Of a stretch of DNA of 64,000 bases, positions 35,931 to 48,420 are shown one piece after another (position 1 is the stretch's first letter; each line of letters starts with the position of its first letter). Source of the stretch: Datisca glomerata (lineage: Eukaryota; Streptophyta; Magnoliopsida; Cucurbitales; Datiscaceae); the NCBI GenBank assembly GCA_003255025.1, contig QANY01002976.1, positions 496,001-560,000 on the forward strand, in the 5' to 3' direction. The position numbers and the translations under genes were made by a program. The notes below the pieces were generated by a model that did no database searches, was not told the origin of the DNA, and was given only the letters and a program-made list of their open reading frames with translations.

Positions 35931-37102
35931 CGGTGATTTTAAATCTGTATGTTTTTCAGATATGGAATTTTTTGCTCCAATCCAACGTTGTTCCTTTTTT
36001 TGTTTAATACCTTCAAGTTTTTGCCAACATGCAGTTTTTCTTCTACCAAATAGAGACTCAATAATGTTCCAGAAATGAGAAAATCATTTTCTTCACCATT
36101 TTTGAAGAATCACATCTTCGTCTATTTTTTACTTTCAGCCATGGCAAGAAATAAAAAATGGAACTGAGTTATGGAAATTAATTTTTTCAACCATCCAAAG
36201 AAAAACAAAACCCATGACCGAATAAACAAATATACAAGAAACCCATTTCAAGAAATAAACACATAACAGACCTTACTTATGGAGGATTTTCTTTGACAAA
36301 CGACTCCTGAGTGAAGTCGTCATTATTTCAGGGAAGGAATTTGAACCGGATCTAGTCATGAATGGATAGTCATTTAATCATTAAAATAATCTTGGGAACA
36401 TGAATGCCTAGCTTGGAGAAAATAATGAGTATCTTTAGCAGTGTAGACGGTGACAATCGTCGGGGAAAGGGAGAGAGAGCGTCAAATATGTGTGTGAAAT
36501 GTTAAAAAATACCTCTCCTTTCCATAGGAGTATTAAACATTTTTATATAGAAAGTGGGGGTAAACTTTAATTTTATGATGATCAATCAACGATTGTTAAG
36601 TGTATGTAAAGGCCAACACATAGGACGTTGTCACGTGTCTCTAAGTTCATCCTCAATAAAAGGACAACATGTCTAAAGCGTGCTAAAGAGTTCGTAGTGG
36701 CGGATCGACACAACGAACATCGTCCTAATTTTATCAAGTCGTATGCCTCCAATTCATTCACAAGGTAGTAAGGGTCAGTCTAAGTATTGTCACTTGACTT
36801 GACGGTTATAGATAAATAATCACATGTGTTTGATCAGGGGATGCACCAGACAATTTTGTCAGGGACGGGAATCCATGTATAAACAAGCTTAAAAAGTGTC
36901 ATTTTTACATCTATACATATGAAGGCTAATTGGCTAATTGTTGCATATAAGTTAATAAAAATGATCATCTATTTACAATTTCTAAATTTGTTATTTAGAA
37001 CATCTTGTGTTTTATGCATTTATAATATTCTCTTTCAAAAAAAATTTACATACTAAATATTTATTGAAATTTTAATATCCTTTCATTATTACATAGCTTG
37101 CT
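35931..37102. other. Spacer without recognisable genes
   Basis: No coding or transposon signals are recognised here. Base composition is moderate to 36850 and AT-rich after that. Confidence 0.5.
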
Positions 37103-37256
37103 ATCATTAAATTATATTTTATTGAGATTTAACTATTTACATTAAAAGAATATTTATAACATGACATGTAACAATTTTGATCATTAAATTATATTTTATT
37201 GAGATTTAACTATTTACATTAAAAGAATATTTATAACATGACATGTAACAATTTTG
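37103..37256. repeat. Perfect tandem duplication, 77 bp x 2
   Basis: The unit atcattaaattatatttt... (37103-37179) is repeated without visible differences at 37180-37256. Identity in otherwise decayed DNA points to a recent slippage or duplication event. Confidence 0.95.
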
Positions 37257-38499
37257 ATAAATCTCAAAGATGTAATACTTTAAATTAATGACAAATTTAA
37301 GTGACGTGGCGTGGTAGAAATGTTGGGATTGACTCTAATAATAATTGATGATTGTAATTTAAAGTTAAGCATAAACAAGGAGTGAAAGAGTCAAGGCAAA
37401 GATCCATGTCCATTGAGTATATATTGATCAACACGAATATATATACATACATATTACAAATAAATCTTTTCTAAATTACATAGTAATGCAAAACACGTGC
37501 AAGTTAATTCTATTTTCTAATATATATGAATGAGATTAAGGGGAGAAATATTTTTGCACCTGGATCTTCCTCACTATTTCAAGGGATTTCATAATTGTCC
37601 TCTATAAATATTACGATGTAATATTAATAATTTTAAATTAAATCATTAACCGCACTTTTGACTTTTTGGATAATATTGTATAAGGTATTTTTAGAAAAAA
37701 ATTTCAATGTCCATTACATATCTAATAATTAGATATTTTAAATTATTTTGTTACACTTTGTATGACTTTTATTTTTAATTATATTCTCTACAAACTTTTG
37801 TTAGACTGTAGCATTTTTTCTAAAATATAATCAATTCTATAATTTCAATTTATCAAGATAAGACATCCAAAAATGTATGAAATGAAAACAAGATGCATGA
37901 AAAAGTGTACAAAATCAAATAAAATTGTGTTAGTCAAAGTAGTTTTTAGTAAAAATATATTCTTAAAATAGTAGAATTTGAAGCAACTACATATATGTTG
38001 AACGAATTATTATGAATTCTACAAACATTGATATCAGATAATTGGCATTATCTAATCACTGTTTATTTTGTAGAATGAAGAATCTATGATTGAATATGCT
38101 ACCACTCGTCACTCGATGATTAGTTTGTGATCTGCAAAAAAGAGGGCAAATTGACAAAAGTGTTAACTGGACACCCTTATAGTGCCCAGCCTAATATACT
38201 CTCTCGATCAAGTTAGTGGAATATTTCTATGAGAATGGATTGGACATGGGAAAATGTATACTTGAATGTGTGGGGCACTATCTATTTATAAGGATCTCAA
38301 ATGATGTTTTGTCCATGTTCAACGTACCTCGTTTCCTTATTCCAATAAGGAAGGAGGAATATTTGTGGGAAATTTCTGTAGTTATGGACGTATCTGTTTT
38401 AGCTCTATTCCTCCTATTGTAATTAAGATTCTCCTTGTAGAGAGATTCCAGAGCTTGCATTTCCATGTATAGAGGGTTATCATGCATGACTGAGTCGGT
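37257..38499. other. Spacer without recognisable genes
   Basis: The stretch is AT-rich to about 38140. From 38140 to 38490 the composition is more balanced, with a tatttataag box near 38282, which could be part of an unrecognised LTR. No protein similarity is seen. Confidence 0.45.
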
Positions 38500-38745
38500 G
38501 GATGAAAATGTACCTCGACCATCATAGTAATCTCAGTCATAGAGATGATGAACATCGACTATCATGGTAGTCTCTGTCATAGAGGGGATGGACCTTAGCT
38601 ATCGTGGTAGTCTCGATAGCATCAGTGCTGGACCTCAATTATCATTGTAGCATCATTCATGGTGAGTCTCAGTCATAGAGGTGATGGACCTCAGTGATTA
38701 TGATAATCTCAGTCATGAAATTGTATGACCTTGGATGTTGAATCT
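38500..38745. repeat. Degenerate minisatellite, about 45-50 bp units
   Basis: Around five imperfect units share the pattern gatggacctcagctatcatg, then gtagtctcagtcatagagg. Spacing and sequence vary, so the array is old. Confidence 0.75.
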
Positions 38746-39859
38746 TTGGTTCAAGATTGAGTCTTTGTTCGTTATCCAAGGTCTATGTTTGGTTTAGGCA
38801 TTATCGAGGTGGAGGCTAATTGGGCCTTGCCAGCTTTGACATATGTCTTGGGTATTGAGCCTCAACCCTAATGATTTTTATCCTTTTTATATTTAGTGAT
38901 TTTTCACTTTTGAAGATATTATTTTAATTAAATTTTAATTATTTATTTATCACGTGCAACATATATTTCAGAAATTAGATCCAATAATTGACTCAGGATT
39001 ATAAATCAAGGGATTATGAACCCCATTGCTTAGTTGCTTCTTTTACCGACACAAATTTTTAACTTACATTGAAACTATATAAAGACCAACAATTAATCAT
39101 TCTAAGCGTAGGAGGTGTTCACGCTCGATCAAATGTTCCTACAAGATGTTTTCCCTTAAATTGTTTTTATTATTATATCCTTTTGACATACGCCCGTGTC
39201 TCTCATGACTGTAATTGTTGGATTAGCTTTAATCATCCTGGGTTGCACTACATGAACATTTGAGCCTAGGTATCTACATGCAACTTGAATTGAAGTGAGT
39301 TCAGTCATATTCTTCTTTTTTCCCCACATATAGTTTCTTTTCTTATTAACAGACAATAATTAAAGAGGTCTTAGGGGTGTTTGGTTTTTAAAATGACAAT
39401 GATAAATATCTATATTGATTAGAAAAGAATAACATACTGAGAATTGATTGTACGGAAGAATATGATTATTATATTCGATTATGCTTGATAATCTAGAAAA
39501 TAATTGGCGAGAGTTTAGAATTTCTATAATAATATATATAAACTTTTGTAGTACTCATTTAAAGTTTCCATAAACACTTTTTGCTTTGACTTCTACATGA
39601 ATATTTTGCATCAAAGTATTTAATTTTATGTAAATTTATAATTTGTAAGTGGACGAAGATAATAAATCTACACAATATAAAACAATACAATATACGATGA
39701 TGAAAATGATGTGATGATCATGATAATGTTGGCGGGTGGTGTTGGCCGTGATTGTGGTGATGTTGATAATGATGATGGTATAAGATTAAACTAATACAAT
39801 AACATTATTAGATACAAATTCATAAAACAAAACAAGTATTACAATAATGACTTAAAAGG
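38746..39859. other. Spacer without recognisable genes
   Basis: No family recognised. A short GAT/GTT-rich low-complexity patch lies at about 39695-39780. Confidence 0.5.
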
Positions 39860-40150
39860 AAGGTAAAAAATGAGTAATTTACTTGCGAAAAATGATAAGA
39901 AAAATCAATTTTATAACTCAAACCGTAAAAATGGGAGGAATTCTTTTTTTTTTTTTTTACAAAAATGGTTGAAAATGATTGAGGTAAATAATTTTTTTTA
40001 TCAAAATTACGTAGACATAAATAACTATTTACATTATTCCAGTCATTTTTGCAAAAAAAATTCAGACATTTTTACAATTTACTAAAAAATTGACCATTTT
40101 TACGGTTTGACTTAAAAAGTTAATCAATTTTACATGTTTTCCCATTTACT
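39860..40150. repeat. Foldback (MITE-like) inverted repeat
   Basis: The best match is a perfect 17-bp inverted pair, tcaaaccgtaaaaatgg (39918-39934) and ccatttttacggtttga (40094-40110). Weaker complementarity extends on both sides (aaaatcaatttt outside; acaaaaatgg and gcaaaaatgac inside). The overall structure is a fold-back of roughly 290 bp, the size of a MITE. Exact ends and target duplication could not be fixed. Confidence 0.6.
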
Positions 40151-40620
40151 TGTGCGTAATAGTTTTGGGCTTTTTCCTACTACACTGTGAGTTGCTGCCC
40201 AATATGAGACCCACACCTATGGTTAGCAAACATATGGAAGACGATTTTGGGTTTTAGTGCTTCCTTCACCATTGTTGGGCTATCCCTCGTATTTTAAGAA
40301 CATTTAGGTGATTTCTTGGACGATAAAAAACAATCGAAATAATTTTTTAAAAAATTATTGTGCGAACTAACCCATGAACGTGGATAGTTTGATAATTTAA
40401 GTATTTTAGAAAAACATGTAATTAAGAAATCTAGGGTTGTGAAAAAAAATGTAAACTATAATTATAATTTTTGGCCTATGGTTATGGGGTGTGATAGAAA
40501 GGTGTAAGTGGACATTTGGTGTATTGGAGCTTTGGATTTTTGCGAGCAATATATTGTTGAAGTGTATAATTCATGGTTTGATAATGGATCTGTCGTGAAG
40601 CAAGGCAAAATGTGGAGATT
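40151..40620 (+). other. Unassigned sequence upstream of a probable LTR
   Basis: No coding similarity is visible. The last bases (aaaatgtggagatt) look like a weak purine tract next to the LTR at 40621, so this may be decayed interior of an LTR element. Confidence 0.35.
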
Positions 40621-41280
40621 TGTTAGAATATATGCCTCAAATGCTTTACATATTTGGTTTCTTATTTTATGAAGATATTTTAAGAAAATATATTGTGGTG
40701 ATAACTTGTTTTGAATGAGATTCCTATTTAAAATAGAAAAGTTAGGGTTTTTTAGCGTAAGTATAAGTTGTTGGTGATGAGTTTGCTGACTATACTTCGA
40801 CAGATAGTGAAATGTGGCTCTATCTTAAAAGGAGTATCCTGTGGTGAGTAGGTTCTGCCTTAAAAGATTATGGGCAACTTTAAGATGAGAATATTACTCT
40901 ATTTTGAAAGAGGGTGAGTAGTGACTATACCCTAAAGAGAGCCTCCCATGGTGAGGAGGCCATGCTCTAAGAGATAGATGACAGACTTAAAATGTGAGTG
41001 AGAACTCTATCCTAGAAAGAGATACTTTATCCTATAAGACTTCACCCATGCTGAATAGGTTTCTGGCTATGGTTTCCAAGGTTTTCGTTTGTGCGTATTG
41101 AGTTTAGATTTTGGTGTATGAGATTGGGTTAAGATGAAGATGATGAGATAGCTGTGGGCATAGTGAAATCGGCCAAACCACTTTAAACATATCATATTGT
41201 TTATCGTTTGATATGCTCACTTTACAACAACAAAGAAAATAACAGTAAACTAGAAATTCATTTAATCATAGTATTTTACT
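40621..41280 (+). repeat. Probable solo or 3' LTR (element G)
   Basis: It starts TGTTAGAATATATGCCTCAA directly after a purine-rich stretch, which is a standard LTR opening. It contains repeated ctatcctaaaagag/gtgagtagg motifs (40810-41050) and an R-like patch ccaaaccactttaaa (41173-41187). The 3' edge is not clear and no second copy is in the window. Confidence 0.45.
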
Positions 41281-41342
41281 AAATGACACTAATTAAAGGT
41301 AATATTTTTATAAGATTATTAGTGATATGAATTAGTAGGTGT

Positions 41343-44182
41343 ATCAGAATATCTCAGCCAGATTGGCATCTCTGTAATACCCTCAGCCAGATTGGCATCT
41401 CTGAAAAACTTAAGAGAATGTCTCTTACAAATGTCATCAGAAATAAAAAATACAAATTCAGAGCATTCCATCGCTAAGTTGAAATAACTATATAAGCCAT
41501 TGACAGCAAATAAACTGCAATCCGATTACCTTCTTGATTAATGTGAGTGACAACAAAATCCATACCATCAATTAATTCAAGCAACAACGAAGAATAGCCA
41601 TCACATAAACCAAATCACATTCCAACCATAATTGTCTCCATTCAAGGGCCAAGGCATAAACAATTTTATGAGTAGCACCAATTAACTCAGCCTCAAAAGT
41701 AAAACATATGCCAAGGTGAATAGCATAACAACCCTTAAATCCGCTAGAGTTTCAGAAAACACATCCACAACCTGTAAGCCAAGGAGTGCCAAATTCGTTC
41801 CATATGTGTTCACCTTATCTAACCTAATGGGGGAGGATGCCAAAAAAATTTCAAAATACACTGGCTCGATACGTAAAATTGCTGAAGTGTCAAAAACTCC
41901 TACATTAAATTTTGTATCATGTCAATCTTAAAGAAGTATGCTTCATGAACTGAACGTCAAAGCAAGACAAGAGCTTTAACATAGATAGGTTTCATACTCT
42001 CAAAGGTGATTGATTATGAAGCAACCAGACAACCCAAAAGACGGAAATAATATAAGAATGTCATAGAGCCTTCAATTGCGTGCTAAAAGATATTTTCATT
42101 GCCGCCTACCAAAAATCTAAGAAAGAACTGTTAAGCTTGATATCCTTCCTGATAACACTCGACACGACATCCCACAGCCCACAGGAAAAAAAGAAGTTCT
42201 ATAAAGAGATGACATAAGTCCTCCTCCACGGCACAATAAATGTGACACCGGGAAGGAAAAATATAACCACGAGCACGAAACGCAGAACCAGTAGGCATAT
42301 TTCTATGGATTAAGCACCAAATGAGGATAGGCCGAAAGGGTGGAATAAATGAGTTCCAAATCTATATACCCCAACTAATTGAATTCCAAATCTACTTTCA
42401 GTTATCTACGTCAGGACTAACTACAATTCCCTCAATCTCAGAAGTGGGTACTTGATGAGAAGAACAAAAGGACACAAGGAGACGATAACCCCTAGATTAG
42501 TGTAGACATATCTGAAAAAGGACTCCAAAGGAGGATATAGCTGATGACGATCATCTACTGAATCAAACAACGGAGATCCCGACCAATTATCTATCCAAAA
42601 ATGAACCTTGGAATGACGACCAACCAACGACCTACACTAAAGCATCAAAGGAGCATAATGATACTTTAGGCCAAGCTAGATAAAAGAAGAAATATACCAT
42701 GGAGTAACGAGCACGAAGATAAGTGAAAACTGTAGAGTTCTCAGTCAATAACCTCCAAATGAGTTTTTTCAACATTTCCTTATTAAGAATGCATATGTCT
42801 TTGATGCCAAGACACCTACCTCTTTAGGCTTGCAACAAACCTTCCATGCCATTGGAACATACTTATGAGTATCAAGTAAACCTGTCCAAAAGAAGTTTCA
42901 GATAGCAGTATTCAAATCATGCATAAATAACCCTTGGATCACGAGTTAATGAGAGATAATTTGCCTGTCATAGATAAAGTTAAGCCCTTCCAAAATTTGA
43001 AATTACTTTTAATTTTATAAGTCCAAGGGAATCAATCACCGACGTCTAGGTGCACCAACATAGAGATGGACCCTTAAATAAGTCATAGAATCTCATCCCT
43101 TACGCATTATAAACATCGACAAAAAAATCAGTAATTCGGGTCCCTAAGATGCCTTTACCAAAATAAATGGATGATTTATCCCAATTAACCCGTTGATTAG
43201 AAGGAACTATGAAGTTCAAAAGCATCTAAAACCACTATAGATTCTTAGAGTAAGCCTTGCAAAAAAGAAGAACATCATCCGCGTAAAGAAAGTGAGTCGG
43301 AACACACATCCCAATCAGAGAAGATATCAGGACCAACGATCCTGAATCTACTAGATGCTAAAGATATCTACTCAATAAGTCCTTAGCCAAACAAAAAAGA
43401 AGTGGAGAGAGAGGGCCACCAAGTCACACACCTCGTGAACACCTGAAAAAACCCTCAGTCCTATTGATAAGCACTAAGAACCTTGCTGAGTCAAATATTA
43501 TTAATCCACGCAATAAAACACTCAGAGAAACCAAAACACCTCAGAATCTCAAAGATAAAATTCCAACAGATGGAATTAAAAGCTTTACGCATGTCAATTT
43601 TCATAGCAAAGTGACCATCACAGCTATTATTGCTCAAAATATTAAAACATTCAGAGGCACTAGCAATACAGTCAATAATTTGACGTCCCTTAATAAAACC
43701 ATATTGATTGGGAGAAATCATTTGAGAGTAAATAACGAAAGACATCGATAATAATCTTAGTGATAATTTTAAACAAAAAATTATCTAAAGCAATAGGACG
43801 AAATTGAACGATCGATATAGCATTCAGAGTTTCCTATACAAAAAAATTCTTACATAGCCAAGACCAAATCTGACCCCAATATATCTCAAAAATAACAATA
43901 AAATTGACTTGAAAAATCATTCGGGCCAGGAGCACTATGAGAATCTATGTCAAACATAGTCTTCCTTACCTCATTAGAAGAATTAACTTGAATAAGTGAT
44001 GCATTCTCCATATCATTGACCAAAGAAGGATTATGCTCCCGAATGATAGAAAGATCTAAGCTGCAGTCACTAGAATCTGAAAAGTGTTGTTGATAAAATG
44101 ATATGACAAGCTCACCAATCTCAACCAAATTATAAGAAATATCCCCACCAGTTTTCATGGTAGAAAAATACTTATTACACCA
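41343..44182 (-). pseudogene. LINE reverse transcriptase and C-terminal region
   Basis: The minus strand encodes the ORF2 polymerase that copies element RNA at the nick. The open stretch 44203-43886 is the linker into the reverse transcriptase, with DIDSHSAPGPNDFSSQFY near its end. The open stretch 43745-43491 gives SPNQYGFIKGRQIIDCIASASEC and MKIDMRKAFNSICWNFI, core RVT motifs. The catalytic box FLYADDVLLF is at about 43293-43266. Downstream a zinc-binding (zf-RVT-like) region can be traced near 42310-42180 and a poor RNase H-like remnant (VNTYGTN) near 41815. Many stops and shifts interrupt it. The upstream endonuclease is found across the LTR insertion. Confidence 0.88.
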
Positions 44183-44842
44183 TGTTGAAGCCGGAAATCT
44201 CAACAGTACATATATTTATCTCCCACGCTAATTATTGGCACCAAGGACTTCAAAGGTGATGTCGATGACATTGTTCCTTCTAGTTGGATCTCATCATGAC
44301 CTAAGCGTTTGTAAAACACAAATAAAGAACTTGAAGAGCGACGGAACCGCCGGGGGGGTGCCTTGCGTAATGACCTCTGATGCCTAAGTCAGTATCCTGA
44401 CGTGATTTTGGCATAGTTTCTTTTTAGGGATAAATGACATACGCTTTTCCTTAGTAGATGGGGGCATTTGTACCTAAAGTCTCAAGGGCATGTTGAGGAA
44501 GCTTCCCGAGACACGATGTCTGTCCTGGCAACCATTGACATAAAGTAACGGGCATTAATTGTCAATGTGATTTTAAAGTGATATTTCAGTGGTTTATCTG
44601 ACATTCTGCCATGGTGACTGGACCTGTTGGGCACTACTTTCGACGAGCAATGATGATCCTACACTTGGAGTTGTCCGATCTTCCTTTCTGAGCTTTTTCT
44701 TGTGGCTGGGTCTGCGCTACTTGAGCTTTCTCAAGACCGACCAGACGAGGTCGATTCATTTCTTTTGACTTTACTAGTGGTTCTCTATTGTTTTGTGAAG
44801 CGTGTTATTCTGCCATTGGTGGTTGGGAGAATGCCCATAACA
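44183..44842 (-). repeat. 3' LTR of element H
   Basis: This is 660 bp, alignable over its length to 50901-51562. The element-sense start (TGTTATGGGCATTCTCCC) is at 44842. Confidence 0.88.
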
Positions 44843-45323
44843 GTTGCCCAAAAACGAGGATTTGGGTGGCTTTTACTTGCCCAGGTCTGAAGACTTCATT
44901 ATCTGAGCTCCTCGTTTGAGTTTTCTTTGTGTTGGCGATACACTAAGAGCATGTCCAGAGTACCTCACACTTGTGTTTGAAATTCGTTCCTCAGAGTGAA
45001 GCGCACCATATGGAGTTAACTACCTAATCATTTTTTCCATGATTCACCCTTTGCGCTTACGTCATTTTACCTTTTTTCACGATTCAATGATCATTAATTT
45101 CTTGGGAGGGGGAACATTAACGGCTTGTGGGTGCATGCAGAGGAGAGTGAGGGTTGTTAATCTGCGAGTCCTAACTCTTCGATACGTCACTTCATTCCTA
45201 ATGCGTTGTTTCATCTCATTGTTTGGTCTTTTAAAATTTTCTCATTGGTCATAGAGTAGCCTCAACGGTCACCATCATAGCCCCCTTTAATGTCTATTAA
45301 ATGAACGGTTTCCTCCTTGAAGG

Positions 45324-45334
45324 CCTATAAATAG
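45324..45334 (+). promoter_or_regulatory. TATA box of an antisense unit in element H
   Basis: ctataaatagg is followed by a CT-rich, leader-like stretch (45336-45430) and an ATG context at 45431 (aaacaatgatcc). It is oriented opposite to element H. This resembles a plant core promoter and 5' leader driving transcription toward the ORF trace at 46050-46640. Confidence 0.5.
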
Positions 45335-45470
45335 GTTGTCTTCCTTCTCATTTCCTTCATTCTCGCATTCCTTATAAAATCAAAACTCTCATTCTTGCCC
45401 CCATTTTTTCTTTCTTCCTTGGGAGAAACAATGATCCTTCCCCTTTTAGGGCCTTTTCCATTTTTTTTGT

Positions 45471-45496
45471 GGGGGGGGGGGGGGGGGGGGNGGGGG
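45471..45496. other. Poly-G run with an undetermined base
   Basis: Twenty G, one n (45491) and five G in a row. The n marks an unresolved length or sequence, so the real run may be longer or shorter. It follows a T-run and lies in the antisense unit leader. Confidence 0.95.
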
Positions 45497-46049
45497 TTCC
45501 TCCTGATATCCTCTTGGATATCCTTTCCATGTTTTTCATTTCCCTATCTGTCATCTTTCAAATGCCATGCCTTAAAGTTGCTGACTTTCCACCTGTGATG
45601 ACTTTCTTACCTTCGATAAGCCAATGAGGTGAAACCTTTGTATATGTTGGTTACTGGCTCATAATTGTAAAGACCTTCTGTCGCATAACCTTATCCTTGA
45701 AAAGGGCTTGTAACCTGGCCAATGATCTTGTGTTTAGACTTATAACGAGGTGACTTCTTCGACTACATCACACTTCCTTTTATCATATATGTCCTTTCGA
45801 TGCACCAGCCACTCATCACAACACGCATCGGAAGTGGACTAAGCACAACCATTGCGATCGTATCCTTCGAGATCGTCTCAAATCATTGGGTGGTGGATTT
45901 CTTCCTTGCTCACCTTATGGGAGAGGTTGATGCCTTTTTCATCCTTAGCTCAGAAATTAGGTGATGCGCGTGGTTTGAATTTACTTTTAGCCTGACTTGG
46001 TGTGGTCCTCAGACCAAGTCATCATGATCATCGACCAACAAGCGACTAG

Positions 46050-46640
46050 AGCACCCGAGACCATATAAGAGTTCAAGAAAGATATGAAAATCATGCGACC
46101 ACCGGCCCATTCATGGGGGGGTCTTTTCCTTTTAAGTATCCTAGGAAAGGTTCGCCCTCCTTAACTGAGGAGGAGATTTTCGCTCATTTCTCTTCGCTAG
46201 TAACTCTAACTCATTTGTTTGCTTATCCTTGTATGAACCTGGTTGTCGGTCCTGAGCTGCATTTCAAGCATTGTATGTTTTGGGTAGAAGTTTTTAACTT
46301 TCCCTAAGCTTTAAGTTGGTCTGAGCAAAACTTTTATCCTTTATTCCTCGCTTGTGCTGAGAATTATACCAAGTGTTCTATTCTTACTAATCTTCACTTA
46401 CATGACCTACGGGATTGCTGTGATCCCGCGCTTGAGTGGGTCTTAAAATGGCATTGGTCCTTTTTACTTGGACTTGATCCTTTCAAACGGGTTGCCCCCT
46501 TTGATAGAGGTTGGGTCATACTGACCTGCTATATTTTCACCGGAGCTTTTTCGTGTGTTCCCTTTAGGGAGGTCTAGTCGAACAGACCTACTTCATTTTG
46601 GGAGTAACCTATATCATTTAAGAATCTATACTTTTGGCGA
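46050..46640 (+). pseudogene. Antisense ORF trace in element H
   Basis: In one frame the plus strand is open at 46113-46307 and, after a single TAA, for about 90 more codons to 46576. The product reads like a real globular protein: GSFPFKYPRKGSPSLTEEEI, then LHFKHCMFWVEVFNFP, YPLFLACAENYTKC, WVLKWHWSFLLGLDPF and GWVILTCYIFTGAFS. It is rich in Trp, Phe and Cys, not low complexity. I do not recognise the family. By position (antisense, between interior and 3' LTR) it corresponds to the antisense ORF of Tat-lineage Gypsy elements, some of which carry the 'putative gypsy type transposon' domain. That match is untested. Confidence 0.45.
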
Positions 46641-46649
46641 GTCTCCTCG

Positions 46650-47985
46650 ATCTAGTGAGTTTAGATCGAAATTCCTCTCCTTTGGTACTTGGTCGAAGGA
46701 TATTCTTTTCTTGGTAAGCTAGATGCTTTGAGTCTAGCCAGGCGTTTATGCTTTGCTAAATCCCCGTTCTGAGCTAAGGTGCTTAGTAAGCATCTCTCCT
46801 TACTTTTGGTTTAGCTAGGCATTTTCTGCTTCAGCTAGATCCTTATTCCCGTTAGGTGAGTTTGAGTGTGTGATGGACATTACTTTTTATCTTGAAGTCT
46901 AGTAGGGCATTCCTGCTCTAGCTAGATCGTTAATCTCATCTGACGAGCTGGGGTTCTCAGCATACGTCATTTTTTCCTTGATATTTTGCTAGGCTCTTCC
47001 TGTTCTAGCTAGATCCTTAATCTCATCTGACGAGCTGGGATGCTCAATAGACATCACTTTTTACCTTGAAGCCTAGTCAGACATTACTGCTCTGGCTAGA
47101 TCCTTACTCCCATCTAACGAGCTGAGGTGCTCGACAGACATCAATTTTTCCTCGATATCTAGCCAGGCGCTTCCTACTATGGCTAGATCCTTTGCCTGGC
47201 AGACATCACTTTTTGCTTTGAAGTCTAACTACACATTCCTACTCTAGCTAGATCCATAATCCCATCGAACGAGCTGAGGTTCTTGGAAAAAATCACATAT
47301 TCATGGATATCTAGCCAGACTCTTCCTACTCTTGCTAGATCCTTAACCCCATCTGGCGAGTTAGGATGCTCAGCAAACTTCACTTTTTTCCTTGAAGTCT
47401 AGCCATGCATTCCTGCTCTGGCTAGATCCTTAGTCTCGTTTAACGACCTGGGGTTCTCGACAGACATCACTTTTCTCTTGATATCTAGTCAGGCTCTTCC
47501 TGCGTTGGCTAGATCCTTAATCCCATCTGACGAGCTAGAATACTTGACAGATATCATTTTTTGTCTTGAATTCTTGCAAGGCATTCATACTCTATCTAGA
47601 TCTATAGTCCCATTTGATGAGCTGAGGTGCTTGGCAGACATCACTTTTTTCCTTGATACCTACTCAAGCTCTTCTTGCTCTGGCTAGATCATTAATCCCG
47701 TATGATAAGCTAGGATGCTTAGTGGACATCACTTTTTACCTTGAAGTCTAGCCAGGAATTCCTGCTCTAGCTAGATCCTTAGTCTCATCTGGCGAGTTAG
47801 GGTGCTCGGCAGGTATCACTTTTTTCTCGATATCTAGCCACCAATCTTGCTCTGGCTAGATCCTTAGTTCCGTCTAACGAGCTATAGTGCTCGTCAGACA
47901 TATCTTTTTTCTTGATGTCCAGCCAGACTCTTCCTACTCTAGCTAGATCCGTAATCCTCTCTGACGAACCAGGATGCTCAGTAGA
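46650..47985. repeat. Minisatellite 1 of element H, about 87-bp units
   Basis: About 15 diverged units share ctagccaggc...ttcctgctctggctagatcc, then ttaatcccatctgacgagct and gctcgacagacatcactttt. Two unit types tend to alternate, one ending ttgaagt and the other tcgatat, giving a higher-order period near 174 bp. The array runs straight into minisatellite 2. Confidence 0.9.
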
Positions 47986-48420
47986 TACTTTTTAATCTCG
48001 ACTAGCCGCTAGAGCATCTCACCAGTCATCACTTTTTAATCTCGACTGGCGGGCTAGAGTACCGTACTAGTCATCACTTTCTAATCTCAAATGGTGGTCT
48101 AGAGTATCACACCAATCATCACTTTTAAGCTCGACTGGCGAGCTAGAGCACCGCGTCGATCATATTTTTTTAAGCATGATTGGTGGGCTAGAATATCGCG
48201 CCTGTCATCACTTTTGAATCCCGACTGACAGGCGAGTACACCGCGTCAGTCATCATTTTTTAAATCATGAATGACAAGCTTGAACACAACGCCAATCATC
48301 ACTTTTTAATCCTGAATGGCAGGTTAGAGCACCGCGTCGATTATCACCTTTTAGTCCCCACTGGCGGGCTAGAGCGCTGCGCCAGTCATCACTTTTTAAT
48401 CATTTGTCAAAAGTTGTAAT
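47986..48420. repeat. Minisatellite 2 of element H, about 48-bp units
   Basis: About nine units follow the pattern aatctcgactggcgggctag, agcaccgcgccagtcatcac, tttt. The shared gctag and catcacttttt words suggest it grew from part of the minisatellite 1 unit. Confidence 0.9.

Noticed and set aside
38216..38487. Two overlapping opposite ORFs of about 68 codons
   Set aside because: No recognisable motif on either strand and no supporting context; probably chance.
43464..43751. 95-codon plus-strand ORF
   Set aside because: It is the shadow of the LINE reverse transcriptase, which is clear on the minus strand at the same place.
46650..48420. CRISPR-like regular array
   Set aside because: There are no constant repeats separated by unique spacers; whole units are diverged tandem copies, and the host is a plant.
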